In this document: in pieces, positions 19,201 through 31,707 of the stretch | Layout: every line of letters begins with the position of its first letter | How positions within the stretch are numbered: position 1 is the stretch's first letter | DNA from: Delphinapterus leucas | Lineage: Eukaryota; Chordata; Mammalia; Artiodactyla; Monodontidae | Reading direction: 5' to 3' | NCBI RefSeq assembly: GCF_002288925.2 | Contig: NW_022098021.1 | Coordinates: 31,101,822 to 31,165,821 of the forward strand | DNA: 64,000 nucleotides | Notes under the pieces: generated by a model | What the model saw: the letters and a program-made list of their open reading frames with translations, nothing else | What the model was told of the DNA's origin: nothing | Database searches by the model: none | Translations under genes and position numbers: made by a program

Positions 19201-21980
19201 TATTACTATGTTGCCCCATTCTATCTTTCTGCTCTTTTTCTCTCTCCCTTTCACCATCTCAGTAAGTTAATTATATTTTTACGAATAGTATAAAAAATTT
19301 ATTTTCAAATGGTGATACTGTATTCCTTGTAGGTCTGTGTGTAAGAGGCTAAGGGATGTAGAGAGTGAAAGATTGTGGGTTACCTGTGGATACCCCAGAT
19401 GTCCCATGGGGTCACACATAATGGAAAGATACCTATGAACGAGAACAGTAATCCACTCTTGGAGAATCTGCTACATCATGCAGGTCATAGAGCCTTAGAA
19501 TATTAAACCTGACAGGCACACTCTCGGCTTCATTACAAAATATCCCAAATGCTAAAAAGGGATGAAAATGGCCCTAACAAACTATGCCACTTCCCCAAGC
19601 ATTATCTATTGTTTTCTGATTTCCATCATCAATGTTTAGTTAATTTAGTAATTAAAAGATGTATCACATTGATGAGTCTGCTGTATTTGTTTCAGAGAAT
19701 AGTTATTACACATGGCACTGAAACCCCATCAGTGGAAAAGACATTCTGCAGATTTGCTTCAGGAAATTTTATAGCAGTGAAACTTCCGTAATTTTTCTCA
19801 CCTCACAATTTAAATGAAACACTTCCCTATCTTAAAATCGAGTTCAGTTACAGAGACATAGATGCCTAGAAAACTGTAAGTTTGTGTCAGAAATTTGCCA
19901 GAGATCTATTCTCAGTCTTGTGCACTCTTCTTCAACGTGATGATGCAGTTTCATGTGTACAGAAAAGGTGAGACCCTCTGATTCTCAGGAGGAAGGTTAG
20001 TCGCCCATAAATATGTGTTGAAATTTAGAGTTAATCTGAATTAAAGAAATGTTAGTTTGTAAAAGTTGGCAGTAGAGAAAACAATTATTTTTAACATTCT
20101 CTTTGACTTCTTTTCTCGGTATCACCCCAATTTCACGAGCTCATCTTCCATCTCGGAAATGTCGAGTGCTCCCTTCTCCCCCTATTTTGTCTGTCTGTTC
20201 CCCTGGTATGCAGTTAATGTATGAGATTTTCAAGGGCCAACAATTTGGGGATGGAAAGGGACAAAGCAGAATTTTGCTTGCTCCTAATGTTCTCTGAAAT
20301 ATGTGACAAACCCTGCAGGAAATAATACTTTGGCTGCCAGACACTCATTACCACATTAATTGTCTCAGTCATGACAGTTTGGGCCTGAACAAATATCTGG
20401 GAACCTGCTGGCTCCTTGAGAGCAATACAGGCCAAGGGAAAGCAGGCTTGGAGCTCCCCAAGCCGCCAGCTAAGAGATGCTGTGATCAGCACTTGCTGGG
20501 GATTCATCTTCACCACTTGAGTCACTGTTACATTTGTGGGAGCGTGGCTGCTGTCAGAAATCTTGGTCTCTAAAAATTTATGAAAAATATTCATATAAAC
20601 AAAATTAAAATAGGGTTAAATTATAAATTCTCAACAGGGCATTTTCACAATAATGGAATTGTCCAATTGACTATAGGTCAAAGCAACACAGGGTGAAGGA
20701 GGTGGGTGGAGGGCTTAAAGATAAAAGCTCCAGATGGGCTTTGAGCTTCCCTTTATCCGAAATGGAAAGAACAGTAATCAGAGAAGCACATGGAGGGCCA
20801 TTTGAACTGAGTCGACAGTAAGAAACATTTGAAGTCAAAGGAAAATCCAAAAGAAATTTTCCTTAATACTTTCCCCTCCAAATACAATTAATCTTAGAGT
20901 AGCCTTTTAATTAATGTAATTAGAGGTTTTAATTACTGAAAGTCAGGTTAAAGATGAAAAATACCATGTAATGAAGATGATTATTTTCTTCCTCTAAGCC
21001 CTGAAGGAAAAGCAAATGCAGTTTTTCTTTCCCAGCCCTTTCAACTTCAGTGGTATTTCCTATACTTAAATAATTCTAAGAGTTAAGGGAAAGAAGCAGA
21101 GTGAACAGAATATGTAAAAAGTCTGATTAAACACAAAGAGAAGATAGCTTTGATCTCTCTCAGGTCATAAAGGAGTCTCATGGAATTAGGTTTCAATGAT
21201 ATCACTATTATTAGAAACAGAAGGTGGCAGTACAAGTGGATCCAATCTTTTCATAAAGCAGTTTATAAATAGAAGTTCTTAAATATCAAAAATATAGAAA
21301 AAAATTATGACATATGCATCACAGCGTTACTTGTAAAATGGAAATTTTGGTAAAAAGTGTACTGTTTATTACTGGAATAAAGACTACGCTACAATAGTAA
21401 AGAAACTCCAGATATACTTTAGACAAGAAAGTTTACTCATATTCTGCATAAGCATCTGGCTGATCTAGGAGAGAGTGGCATAGCTCTGTACCATGAAGTT
21501 ATTCTGAGACATTGGTTCTTTCCATTTTATTTTGCTTCCATCTCCACATGGAATTTCTGTTTCTAGTTGAGTCACTCCCACTTCTGGCATCCAGCCTGAG
21601 GAAAGTGGGAAGAAAAAGCAGGAACAGTGAGTAACTGCATTTTTAAAGATGCAGATTGGAAGGTGCATACACTCTTTCCATTTGTATCTAATTGGCAAAA
21701 CTAAATGTCCTCGAGATAACTAGCTACAAGGGTTACTGTAAAATTTAGTTTTTAAAGTAAGTAGCCATGTACCCATTAAAACTTGGTGGTACAATGGTTC
21801 TAATATTGAAAGGAAGAAGGAGGGAAAATATACTGGGATGATAGGAACAGATGCCACCAAGTCTAACAACAGAGACACCTGTCAATATATTTTGAAGTAC
21901 CTATTTTTATGGAATGGTGTAACATCAGCAAATGATTTTACCAAAAAATTTGTAGCATTAAAAAACATTTATGTCATACT
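19201..21980. other. Repeat-free unique sequence; possible regulatory DNA
   Basis: No SINE, L1, LTR-like text or long simple repeat is visible across 2.8 kb, which is unusual for this window. The part from about 20380 to 21100 is less AT-rich and holds clustered TAATTA-type cores (TTTTAATTAATGTAATTAGA near 20906), typical of homeodomain sites in conserved non-coding elements. This is inference from composition and motifs only. Confidence 0.35.
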
Positions 21981-21981
21981 T

Positions 21982-21986
<5 letters not shown>

Positions 21987-22023
<37 letters not shown>
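21987..22023 (+). repeat. (CA)n microsatellite
   Basis: About 18 uninterrupted CA units. It creates a spurious His-Thr run in one open frame. Confidence 0.95.
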
Positions 22024-22024
<1 letters not shown>

Positions 22025-22029
22025 CTAAA

Positions 22030-22390
22030 TTTAATGGTTAATTTTATGTGTCAACTTGGCTAGGCCACAGTCCTCAGATATTTGGTCAAACGCTAGTCTA
22101 GGTTTTGCTGTGAGGTATTTTTTTTAGATGAGATTAGCATTTAAATAACTAGACTTTGAGATCCCCCTTCATAATATGTGTGTGCTTCATCCAATCAGTT
22201 GAAGACTTTAAGTGAAAACAGACTGAATCCCCTGAGGGAGAGATAATTCTGCCTTCAATGCCTTTGGACTCAAGCTGCAAGATCTGCTCATCTTGGGTCC
22301 GCAGCCTGCCTGTATTTACTGCAGATTTTGCTCATGTCAGCCTCCACAATCACATGAGAAAATTCTTTAAAATCTCTCTATCTCTCTCCA
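22030..22390. repeat. Ancient LTR-like repeat
   Basis: GGTTAATTTTATGTGTCAAC, TTGGCTAGGCCACAG, AGATGAGATTAGCATTTAAA, CATCCAATCAGTTGAAGACT and CAGCCTCCACAATCACATGA follow a well-known dispersed mammalian repeat in the order expected for one copy. It is probably a solitary LTR; no coding sequence is attached. The related end is seen again at 37110-37166 in the opposite orientation. Confidence 0.6.
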
Positions 22391-22394
22391 CATA

Positions 22395-22419
22395 CACACA
22401 CGCACACGCACACACACAA
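22395..22419 (+). repeat. CA-rich simple repeat
   Basis: CACACACGCACACGCACACA-type tract, an imperfect CA repeat at the end of the LTR-like copy. Confidence 0.7.
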
Positions 22420-22479
22420 TATATTATCTATTTTATATACATATCCCATGGAATTCAAAAAAAGTGTGTTCCTGATTTA

Positions 22480-23991
22480 TAGGATACTGAAGTTAAATAA
22501 AGATTAACCATATACCTTTATAAATTATAGTACTAAGGTTTTATATATTCTGGTTTATTTTGTCTCACATAATTTATTTTGAAATTAGAGAGATTTATTA
22601 AAGCTTCATATTTCTTGTTAATTTTCCCTCTGCCTCCTGTATTTCTTGTTTGACCAAGTTGCTGCCATGTAATCTGGTATATAGATTTTCAAAATTATTT
22701 TCCTCATTGTATGTTATAAAGTGCCTTTATTTGTCATCTTTGTTGCTTTTTAGCTGGAAGCATGTATTTGAAACAACGTTGTTCAATTTTTTCAAGATTT
22801 ATATAACGTTTTTGGTAAATCACTTTTATATTTCATAGCTTTAGTTTTTGCTTTGTAATATAAACTGAAGTATTTTCTCATTTCCTTTAATAGATCAGTT
22901 ATAATCACTTACATGTATTGATGAGAAGAATATGTCTGATCTTATTTTTTGCTAATTATTTTATGTTTATATATGTTTGCAGGTTTTTTCCTTTTTAAAT
23001 GTATTTTCTCTGTTTTCTCCCTGTTTGCTGCATTTTCTAATATTTACAAAGTTTCAATGATTGTTCCAGAGATTACCTTTATACCATGCCTTAGCTCTGT
23101 ATTTCTGTATAGAGTAACTATTAGTTTCAGCCTATGAGAAATAATAATATCTTTCTGTCCTTTTCTTCTCTTTTCTATCATTCTCTTATATTCAAAGATT
23201 TGACCTATGATATACTCTTTCTTAGTGTTCAACTGTGTACAGTCAAATACACTTCTACTTCTACTAATTGATTTATCAGGTTTATGTTATGTTTTGGCTT
23301 ATAGCTGTAACACATGAGGCAACCTGTAAGTTCTCAACTTTTCCCCTCATGCCCTTCTCAATACTTTTAGTTGTTTAATCATGTTTATACTGTATTTTGC
23401 CACTCTGGTCTACATTTTCCTTTAGAACTTAGTTTTATTGTTCAATATATTTATTGCTTGCTCTTGTGGCTTTGGCTAAATTTTCAACCCTAACTCTTGG
23501 TAGGCTGAATTCATTCTCTATTAGATTCCTCAGGAGATTCTTGGGGAAAAAAAAAACAAAAAACAAAACTATTTGTCTGTAGCTTTTATAATTGAAAGAT
23601 CTTGGTTGGATATAAAATCTTTGGCTCAACCTTTATCTTCTTAAGAATATTTTAAGCCCAGTGTCTTTTAGAGTTGAATAATTGGCTAGAACCACCTGAG
23701 GAAAAGCTCTCTCTTTTCTTTTTTTTTTTTTTTTCACTTTACAAGTGACTTGATTTTTTGCCTCTTCTGCCAAAATGTTTAGTTTAAAATTCCAATAACT
23801 CTATTAGGATATATCTTACTATTAACCATTGTATTTCATTTCCCCTGGTATACAGTGGAACTTTCAATATGTAGATTAAAGGGTTCCTGTTATTACTATA
23901 TTTTGAAACATTCATTCTGTTTCATTGGTGTGATACATTCTTTTTTCACTGTCTTCTCTCATTTTCTAACTCCTCCTTTACTCCTTGATTA

Positions 23992-24032
<41 letters not shown>

Positions 24033-24560
24033 ATGTATTGTTTTTGGGAGGGGGGATTCCTCATTTCTCTTCTCTCAATTTCATCTATTCTTAAGTTTCC
24101 TTCACTTCCTTTCCTGTATTTTGCTAGGTCACAATTTTGCCAGTTCCCTTACTCTGCTTCTCTCAGGTTCGAGCCATATCTTCCCTGAGTTGTTGTATTT
24201 GAATTTTGTCTTTTTCTTTCCTATGTATAATTCATGGTGGAATCCTCAGTTAAAATTTTCTTCTAATATGCAACAACGTATTTGCCAATCAGTGCTTGTC
24301 CTCTCTCAGTAAGTTTTACTGTTCTTCCCCACAACTTTTATTATAGTATTGTTGTGCTGGATCCCTTTTAGTTACCAATAGTTGAAGGAGTCAGGCTTTT
24401 TTGAACCAGTTGCACTGTTTGATTTGTTTTTATTTTTCTTCTTGCCTGGTGGTGAGGGTGATGGCATCCAAGATTGCCCTCCAGGTTTTCCATCTCAAAG
24501 GCTACCTCTTCTGTTGCCTAGATGAACAAATGTCTTATCAAAATATGGTCCCTCTATCGG
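22480..24560. other. T-rich, low-complexity sequence; no gene
   Basis: Long T-rich stretches, including a T run at 23719-23734 and an A run near 23548, look like decayed old retroposon DNA in antisense orientation, but I cannot name a family. Open frames are short and Phe/Leu-rich, as expected from T-rich DNA. Confidence 0.4.
23993..24031 (+). repeat. (TG)n microsatellite
   Basis: Nineteen or so uninterrupted TG units followed by GCATGTATTG. Confidence 0.95.
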
Positions 24561-24564
24561 TTTT

Positions 24565-24578
24565 CATTTTGTCTTTTT
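24565..24578 (+). repeat. SINE target duplication, left copy
   Basis: CATTTTGTCTTTTT is repeated at 24785-24798 on the far side of the SINE. Confidence 0.85.
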
Positions 24579-24784
24579 TTTTTTTTTTTTTTGTGGTGCA
24601 CAGGCCTCTCACTGTTGTGGCCTCTCCCGTTGCAGAGCACAGGCTCCGGATGCGCAGGCTCAGCGGCCATGGCTCACGGACCTAGCCGCTCTGCAGCATG
24701 TGGGATCTTCCCAGACCGGGACACGAACCCGTGTCCCCTATATCGGCAGGCAGACTCTCAACCACTGCGCCACCAGGGAAGCCC
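24579..24784 (-). mobile_element. CHR-type tRNA-Glu SINE (compact form)
   Basis: The T run at the left is the A tail in reverse. It is followed by GCACAGGCCTCTCACTGTTG, AGCACAGGCTCCGGATGCGC, CATGTGGGATCTTCCCAGAC and the reversed tRNA-like head ACTGCGCCACCAGGGAAGCC. The copy is complete (about 206 bp) and flanked by a perfect 14-bp duplication. Confidence 0.93.
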
Positions 24785-24798
24785 CATTTTGTCTTTTT
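24785..24798 (+). repeat. SINE target duplication, right copy
   Basis: Identical to 24565-24578. Confidence 0.85.
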
Positions 24799-25374
24799 GA
24801 AGACAGATAGGTTCAGGAAGCCTTCTGTCCCTGCCTGTGCAGCCCAAGTTCCCACTGACTACTGTAACCAACTTTTGCTGGACTCCAAGGTAAATGATAT
24901 ACACTTAAGACATGTCATTTTACTAAAACTTCGGATATTTTCTATCCCAGGTCTCCTCCCCAGTCTCTTCCACTGGAAACCTACCAGAAACATACTTCAC
25001 ATGTCTTCATCGTCTACATTTCCTGGGCAGAAAGTTTCCTGTTACATCTTGGACCTCCGACATTTACAATTCAGGATGGGTAACTAACCTTTGAGAACAT
25101 ATTTTTGTAAGTTCTTTCTGGGATCTGCTGCTGCTTGGTCCCTCAGAGCTTCACTGTAAAACACCCTCCCGTTTCCTGCACAAGGTGCTCTAGCTCCACA
25201 GCTTCCTGCACATCTTTGTTTATTAACAAGCTCTTTGCTTATGTTGGGATTTATGCATTCCCTTTGTCTTATTACTTCAATCAAAGAGTAGTTAGAATTT
25301 TTAAAATTTTATACAGAATTTTATAGCTGTGAACAATAGATTCAATACCTAAGATGCCACCACATTTACAGCTG
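24799..25374. other. No feature recognised
   Basis: Moderately GC-balanced unique sequence without a convincing frame or repeat. Confidence 0.4.
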
Positions 25375-25520
25375 CTGTACTTCAATTTCATTAAGGAAAC
25401 CAAATCCACAGTGGGTAAATTATACGCTGATATTCCCAGGGCAAGTAGTGTCAGAGAAGGGACTAGAACTCAGGTTCTTAGATTCTAGTCTAATTGGCAT
25501 TTGCCACACATATTACCTTT
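25375..25520 (-). repeat. Possible MIR SINE fragment
   Basis: TTAAGGAAACCAAATCCACA, AGGGACTAGAACTCAGGTTC and TTAGATTCTAGTCTA resemble the 5' half of a reversed MIR. Confidence 0.4.
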
Positions 25521-25851
25521 ATCCCTTTTGGTACACTGCACACCACTAGGGATCATTAATGTTTTGCTTTTTATACTTAATCTACTGTTAATCAAGGTTT
25601 TAGTGATATTACATAAATAATAATTTCTTATGATAATGATTGTTTACAAATCCCTTAAATTTAATTCTTTATTGGTTGTGTTCTAGGCTGGTTGTCAGCT
25701 ATTACACACAAGGGAAGCCATACTGCTTATTGTTTGCAGGTAATCATTATGATTGCTCTGATCTACCAATTACTAAATGCACTGACGGACAATTGATATA
25801 ATTTGGATTGAGTTGGGGGTTAGCACTACAAATGCTTACATCAGCTCTGAA

Positions 25852-25925
25852 TTATATATGTGTGTATATATATATATGTATTTGATATATGTAATTGATA
25901 TATATATATGTATATACACATGATT
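25852..25925. repeat. TA/TG-rich simple repeat
   Basis: Alternating TATATATATG and GATATATATATATGTATATA text; likely prone to slippage and cruciform extrusion. Confidence 0.8.
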
Positions 25926-27800
25926 TCATGTAATTAATGTCATTTACAATATTTTTCTCAACTCAGAAGGAAAAAAGAAAGAGGTCAGTGAGATGGAATT
26001 ATTGAGATCTCCAGTAAGGTGGGGGAGCTCTTGAATGATAAATCCTTGTATTAATTTCCCATTTATAAACAAACCCAGAGTTATGGGAAACAAAGGAATC
26101 AATAATAGAGCATGCAGGCAAATTCCCATCAGATGATATTATCTGGTACTGCAAGGAGATTTTAGAGATGAAGAAAATACCACAAAATCATTTTTATAAT
26201 CAGTGTTCTAAACACACATTTGCCATAAATATTGCAGGAGACATTGCTCAGCCATTTTTAATTTCAGAAGTCACAACATGTCTGGGGAACTCAAATGTCT
26301 TAAAAAATGCTCACAAAAATTATTTCCAAGGCTCTGATACCATAAAGTGAAAAAGATCCAAATGATCATGGGCATGATGTTGAATCCACGAACTTCTGCT
26401 TTATCTGCAATCATTTAGCCCACTGGAGTTTTTCATTGCTCAAACCACTTCAGAGACTGCAGGGATTCTCATTCACTAACCAATATCTACCAGTGAGTAG
26501 CAATCTACGTGTTCAGCTTTAAAATATCTGGTGCTCTAATGAATGTGTGGCATGAGGTGCATGACAAGATTACTGAGCAGTTCACCCCTTAGTCTCTTTT
26601 TCTCTTCGGTTTTTCTTTCCCAATAATAAGGTCTGAGCAAGCTATGTGCCACCTGAAATGGGCAATTTGTCTATGGGCCATGTTTTGCACACTTCTTTAA
26701 TTGGGTAGTATGTGGTTTCTAAGTCAGCAAAGAAAATTTAGAAAACATTCAGATGACTGTATCCAAAGGCTCATTAGCAATTTCCTAGAGCCAGCCCTGT
26801 TTATGCAAATACAGTTTAGAACAAAAATCTAACATTAAGAGAAAATCTCACTCTTTCCATAATAGAGGAAGCTTTTGGGTAATATCCAATTAATAGGACA
26901 AGCTATTTTGAATGCAGGCAATTGCTTGTGCCAAGTAAATTCTTGAAGGAACAATTCAGGCTCTGTCCTCCAGAGGCTTGTTGAAGTAGTCACTAATGTC
27001 ACAGTAGTAATGGCCTGAGTCAAACCATCCATTTACATAAGCCAGAGAAGATCACGCCTTGTTTCCTCTAGCACTTTGCTGAGCTAGGCCTGTTGCATCT
27101 CTAGCATTAGATATAAATAAACCAAATCTTCATTTTGAGAATGGCAAAGAATTAGAGAATAAAACTTACCTAGAGAGAAAAGGTAAGGGACAGATTAACC
27201 TTAACAAAATAGAGCCACAAGAATTGAGGTTGTTTTTTCTTACTGAGACATTTGCTTTTCCCTCTCAAGAATAGTTAGCCCTCCAGCCCTCCATTCACTC
27301 ACTGGCAATGACAACAACAAGAACAATGCCTGTTGGCCTGGAAAGTATAGATCCTCTCTTTCCTCATATGTTAAGAGCCTTAACATATTGAGAGTACTAT
27401 GTATTCTAATTTTACAAATCTCAGAGGCAGCTGATTTTATATTACATAAGGCGTAAATGAGTTGCTCTTTTTATGTAAGTACTCAGCATTAACGCATGAG
27501 ACAGACTTCTCACAATAAGAACTTGGTGAAATAATACCTGATTAATTTTAATGAGTTCCATACAAAGATAAGAATCTATGTTCCCAGGCTGTATAATCTA
27601 GAGGTTTTCAGAAATCTCATTTTTCTATTTTTCTAGACAAATTAGGGTTTTGTAATGGTCTCAGAAGGCTTAAAGTGAGTTCTGACTGCACTCATTACTA
27701 AGTTACAAGTTATGTAACATGATAATTCCATTTTCTTATCTTCAAAGTGAGGAGAATAATCATGACACCCCCCAACAGGTTTACGGAGTTCTTTTGATAA
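25926..27800. other. Repeat-free unique sequence; possible regulatory DNA
   Basis: No interspersed repeat is recognisable. Between about 26380 and 27060 the sequence is of mixed composition and contains an octamer-like TATGCAAAT (26803-26811) and CCAATTAATAG (26886-26896). It could be a conserved non-coding element; this is inference from the lack of repeats and from motif types. Confidence 0.3.
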
Positions 27801-27818
27801 GCCAAAAGTTTACATGTG

Positions 27819-27983
27819 GGGCTTCCCTGGTGGCGCAGTGGTTGAGAGTCCGCCTGCCGATTCAGGGGACACAGGTTCATGCCTCGGTCTGGGAAGATCC
27901 CATATGCCGCCGAGCGGCTGGGCCCGTGAGCCATGGCCGCTGAGGTTGCGCGTCCAGAGCCTGTACTCCGCAACGGGAGAGGC
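27819..27983 (+). mobile_element. CHR-type SINE, lacking its 3' end
   Basis: It begins GGGCTTCCCTGGTGGCGCAG (27819-27838) with an intact A box. It runs through GGGAAGATCCCATATGCCGC to CAACGGGAGAGGC, then stops. The last roughly 30 bases seen in sister copies and the A tail are missing. Near-matching flanks, AAAAGTTTACATGTG (27804-27818) and AAAATGTTTATATGTG (27985-28000), suggest a target duplication directly at the truncated end. Confidence 0.88.
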
Positions 27984-28000
27984 AAAAATGTTTATATGTG

Positions 28001-31000
28001 AAAAAACTTCATAAATATAAATTATCTTACAAAAGTTTCTTGTTTTTATATTGGTTGTTGTACTAATCCCTGTTGATCACTTTGGTAGGCTAGAGGAGGA
28101 AAAAAATAAGACTTACATTTCTAGTTAGTTTATATATTTTGTCATCAGAGGATAAAATGCCAGTATGTGGGGTTATCATTTGCTCTTTGGACAGCTCTAA
28201 AGGGTAGATATTGAATTAAATCAGCAAAATCTTTCCTTCAGCTTAAATGTAATGACATCCAGGATGTGATTCTCCAAAAGATAATATTTATAAAATATAA
28301 ATGTAGGTTTGCCTTTTATCCCATCTCATTTAGGTCAACTTAATGTGTACCATCACCCTCAATGGGCATAGTCTCTATATTTTTCACCAGCTTTGAGATA
28401 GGTGCTTGAAATATTCTGCTATCTGTTAGAAATTCCTGATACCTGAGCTTGAGTCACGTGTGAAGATACCCTATTCTATGCCCATATATATATACTTCTC
28501 ATTATGCCATGAAACATGTGACATATGGATGTTTTGAATTTGGACATATTTCTCTGTTGGGATTAATATTAGAAATGGTATCTCATTCTTAATTCTAAAC
28601 AGATGTACTTAAAATATAAATGAGTATCCTGTTTAACCCAGAATTATTTTTATACACTGGTTAAGGGATATATTCTCTCTAAAACAGGATAAAATTTCAC
28701 ACTCCTTTCCCATGACAGCAAGGCAAACCTAGTTGAGAATTTTAAACAACTTCATGCTCTTTTGTGGTAATGTCCTTCTTGGCAAATACAGAATGCATGA
28801 GGACATAGGTGCAGAACTTCCTCCCAAAGTCAGCTTTTTCTATTCTCTTCAAAAGGTTCTTGTAAAACATCTATATGCTTTAAATGATAATGCCAGAAGA
28901 ATGTTTCAATTTTGGGTCATTTAAATTGACTCAAGATAAAGTAAGAATACAAAATAAGTAAGAAGGAAATAACACCTATATCTAATGACTATATTTCCAA
29001 AAGGTAAGGTCAGTTCAATTCAATGTATAGGCTGCATCTTCTTTTTATATTCACCCCATCAGCAGAGACAGGTTATACTCTGCCTATAGAAGGCATACAA
29101 AAGTGCTTGTTGCTTAGATGTTTGGGTGGTAAATGATTCTTAAAAAAAAGATGTAACACATTATAGCATATCTATTGGTATAAATTAATGCAATAATAAG
29201 CAAAGAAAAAAGAGGTTTATAGTTTCCCTTTAAAGTATAAAACCAAAGGGTTTAAAATTAGAATAAAATATTATGACAGCAGCAGACTATCATCCAATAT
29301 CTGACTTAAGGCAAATGTCTAATATCTAAAATATTTAAAGCATTATTAAGCAGGTATTTGACATTATAGGAAGAAAAAAGATACACTTCAAAATGACCAG
29401 ACCTCTGAAATGGAATTGATTTTCATTGTGTCTGTCAAAAATGGAGAAAAGAAAAAAGTCCACAAAATAAAATGGCATTTGATACAAATGGTGCTATTAT
29501 TACATATAAATTGAATATTGAGACTCCATACAATCTTCTTGCAAACTAGATATGCAGACATCTGAAAATGAAATCTGTAATAGGGAAATATAGTGAAGTA
29601 GCAAAGAAAAGTGAATTTCAGCAGTAAAGATATGGGTGTCCCAATGGAACACAAGAGTAAATTATATGAAGTGACTTTTATTCTCAAAGAAGGAAACTTA
29701 GAATTAATACTGGAATTTTCAACTTGGAAGAAACTTGGATACATTTTAGGTTAAGAAAATGGCTTTTTCTCTAAGAGTGAGGGTTTATAACTTACTACTG
29801 TTATTTCAACGGGCTATTTTACCTTAATTTCAAACCTACACATAATTTACAGAAAATATAATTTATGCTGTTTAGCTTGGTTTTCTTACGCCTATTGATG
29901 TTCAGCAAACCTTTGCATCTCCAATATAAGCTTTAAATGATATTGTATGAATAAATACAATTGAATCCCCATACTTAGCTCAAAAATCAGAATCAGCCAA
30001 TGCAGAAAAGCTCTCGGTTTGGCCACTATAAAATGCATTTTCTTATCCCTACTCGAAATGTGGAGAGCACCAGAATAAAAAGACATCTGCGGGTCACTGC
30101 AAAGGAAAAGATAACACTGAAACAACCTGAATATTCTTGTCAATGTGTTTAAATGGATTATTATGTTTCCTTATAACATGGCGTATGCAATGAAAAGAAA
30201 ATGTAAGGGCAGTGATTCATGCAATGAGCAAGGCACCTGTGTCACCTAAGTCGAGTCTGAAAATGTGAGTTGGACTGAATGGTGAAGCCTGACATCATTT
30301 GTTAGTCGAATGAGCTTTCTGACTAGTTTCCCAGAAAAAAAAGAAAGTCCATGAGAAAGAGGAGGATAACTGTTGAATTTGCATAGATGCAGAAAAAATG
30401 AATAGCTGAAAGAGTCTATTCCAATGTTAAATAGTGGGAAATGTAAAATAATTTAAATAATAAATTTGAGAATAAATTTCTTATGATTTATTAACACATT
30501 CACATAATAGCACCATGGCCTACACATGACCCTGTGGTTATATTTTTAAAGAATCATGTTAACAACTATAGCTAAACAAGAATTAGATTGTATTTCTTCA
30601 CCTTCCTCTTTTCCAAATGCTTTTTGTTCTGTCTTTAAATTCACTTTCATGACCCTGGTCCTGGTCTTTTAAAACAATACACACATGAATATTAAGTAGG
30701 TGGATACAACAGAAGAACTTTAGAAATAGAAATATATCCCAAAGCCAATAAGACCCGGAGAGGAGACTAACGGACTTTTTGGAGGAACAGGGATTTAAAA
30801 CGAGAACTCCACACCACAAGCAAAGCTCTCTTTCTCATCCTGACTACTCCAGGGAAGCCCTATGAGGCAGGCACCCAGGAGGAGCTAGAGACAGAACACA
30901 AACACAGAACACAATGTGGTCTCTTTCCACTTGTCTGCTTTGGCTTATGTCATTTCTTCTACAATGGCTCTAGCTCTCCCTCTACACCTGGGGTAATTTG

Positions 31001-31030
31001 AACCAACATTAAATGCCAGTTTAACTTCTT
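28001..31030. other. Unique AT-rich sequence, no gene or repeat recognised
   Basis: Three kilobases without an identifiable SINE, LINE or long microsatellite. A 118-codon minus-strand frame (29388-29744) is Phe/Ser/Leu-rich and without a recognisable domain; I treat it as chance. Confidence 0.45.
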
Positions 31031-31064
31031 ACAATTGCAGGTAAGTGACCTTACTTGCAATTGT
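31031..31064. repeat. 34-bp near-perfect inverted repeat
   Basis: ACAATTGCAGGTAAG and CTTACTTGCAATTGT face each other across a 4-base TGAC loop, with one mismatch in 15 pairs. It is isolated and not part of a recognised terminator or element end. The left arm also contains CAGGTAAG, which looks like a 5' splice site by chance. Confidence 0.85.
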
Positions 31065-31149
31065 TTTCCTCCCAAATACTTCTATTACTGGTCTTGTGTC
31101 TTACTGTGCTTACAGCTGTCCTGCTGTTTTATACTTTTTAGTGTACCCA

Positions 31150-31261
31150 ATTAGCTCTTTACTTAGACAGAAACTCCCTGAAGTTAGGCATTCTATCGGC
31201 ACTTATCATTCTGCAACACAGAATAATGCTTTGAATTGTAGTTACTCAATGAATGTCTGTT

Positions 31262-31262
<1 letters not shown>
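31150..31262 (+). repeat. L2 LINE 3' end
   Basis: TAGACAGAAACTCCCTGAAG, CACTTATCATTCTGCAACAC and TACTCAATGAATGTCTGTTA follow the end of L2 ('...agctccttgagggcaggga... ctcaataaatgtttgttga'). Confidence 0.55.

Positions 31263-31263
<1 letters not shown>

Positions 31264-31297
<34 letters not shown>
31264..31297 (+). repeat. (CA)n microsatellite
   Basis: About 17 perfect CA units directly after the L2 end. Confidence 0.95.
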
Positions 31298-31299
<2 letters not shown>

Positions 31300-31704
31300 A
31301 TGATAAATAAAATGTATATTTAGAAATTGTGAGAGTAGTCATTCTGAAAAATGCTTCTGAACATGTAGTTTGAGAGCAGTTTGTATCCAAATTAGCTGTA
31401 AAACTTGACCTCCTGAATGTAAAGCTTTGAGGAAAGGGCCTAGAAACTTGAATTTGTAACAAGCTCTTTGGTGATACGTCAGCCCCTTAAGATTTGTGAA
31501 ATACTATGGGTGTAGAGGGAATAAGGATGAGAGATTTTAATAGACTTCAATCATGTATACTTGTGCCTTCAATCACCTGTATTTCATTATTTTACTATTG
31601 TCTATTCTATTCGCTGAGTTCTCCATAAACATCTAGCCAACTCCCTGATTTAGGATGATATTGTTTAGAGTCTCCAGGGATCAAAGAATCTAATTTAGAA
31701 GGGA
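31298..31704. other. No feature recognised
   Basis: Unique AT-rich sequence without frame or repeat signature. Confidence 0.4.
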
Positions 31705-31707
31705 TGT

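Noticed and set aside
22480..24560. Named L1 or HAL1 element
   Set aside because: T-rich texture is suggestive, but no landmark stretch was clear enough to assign a family or strand.
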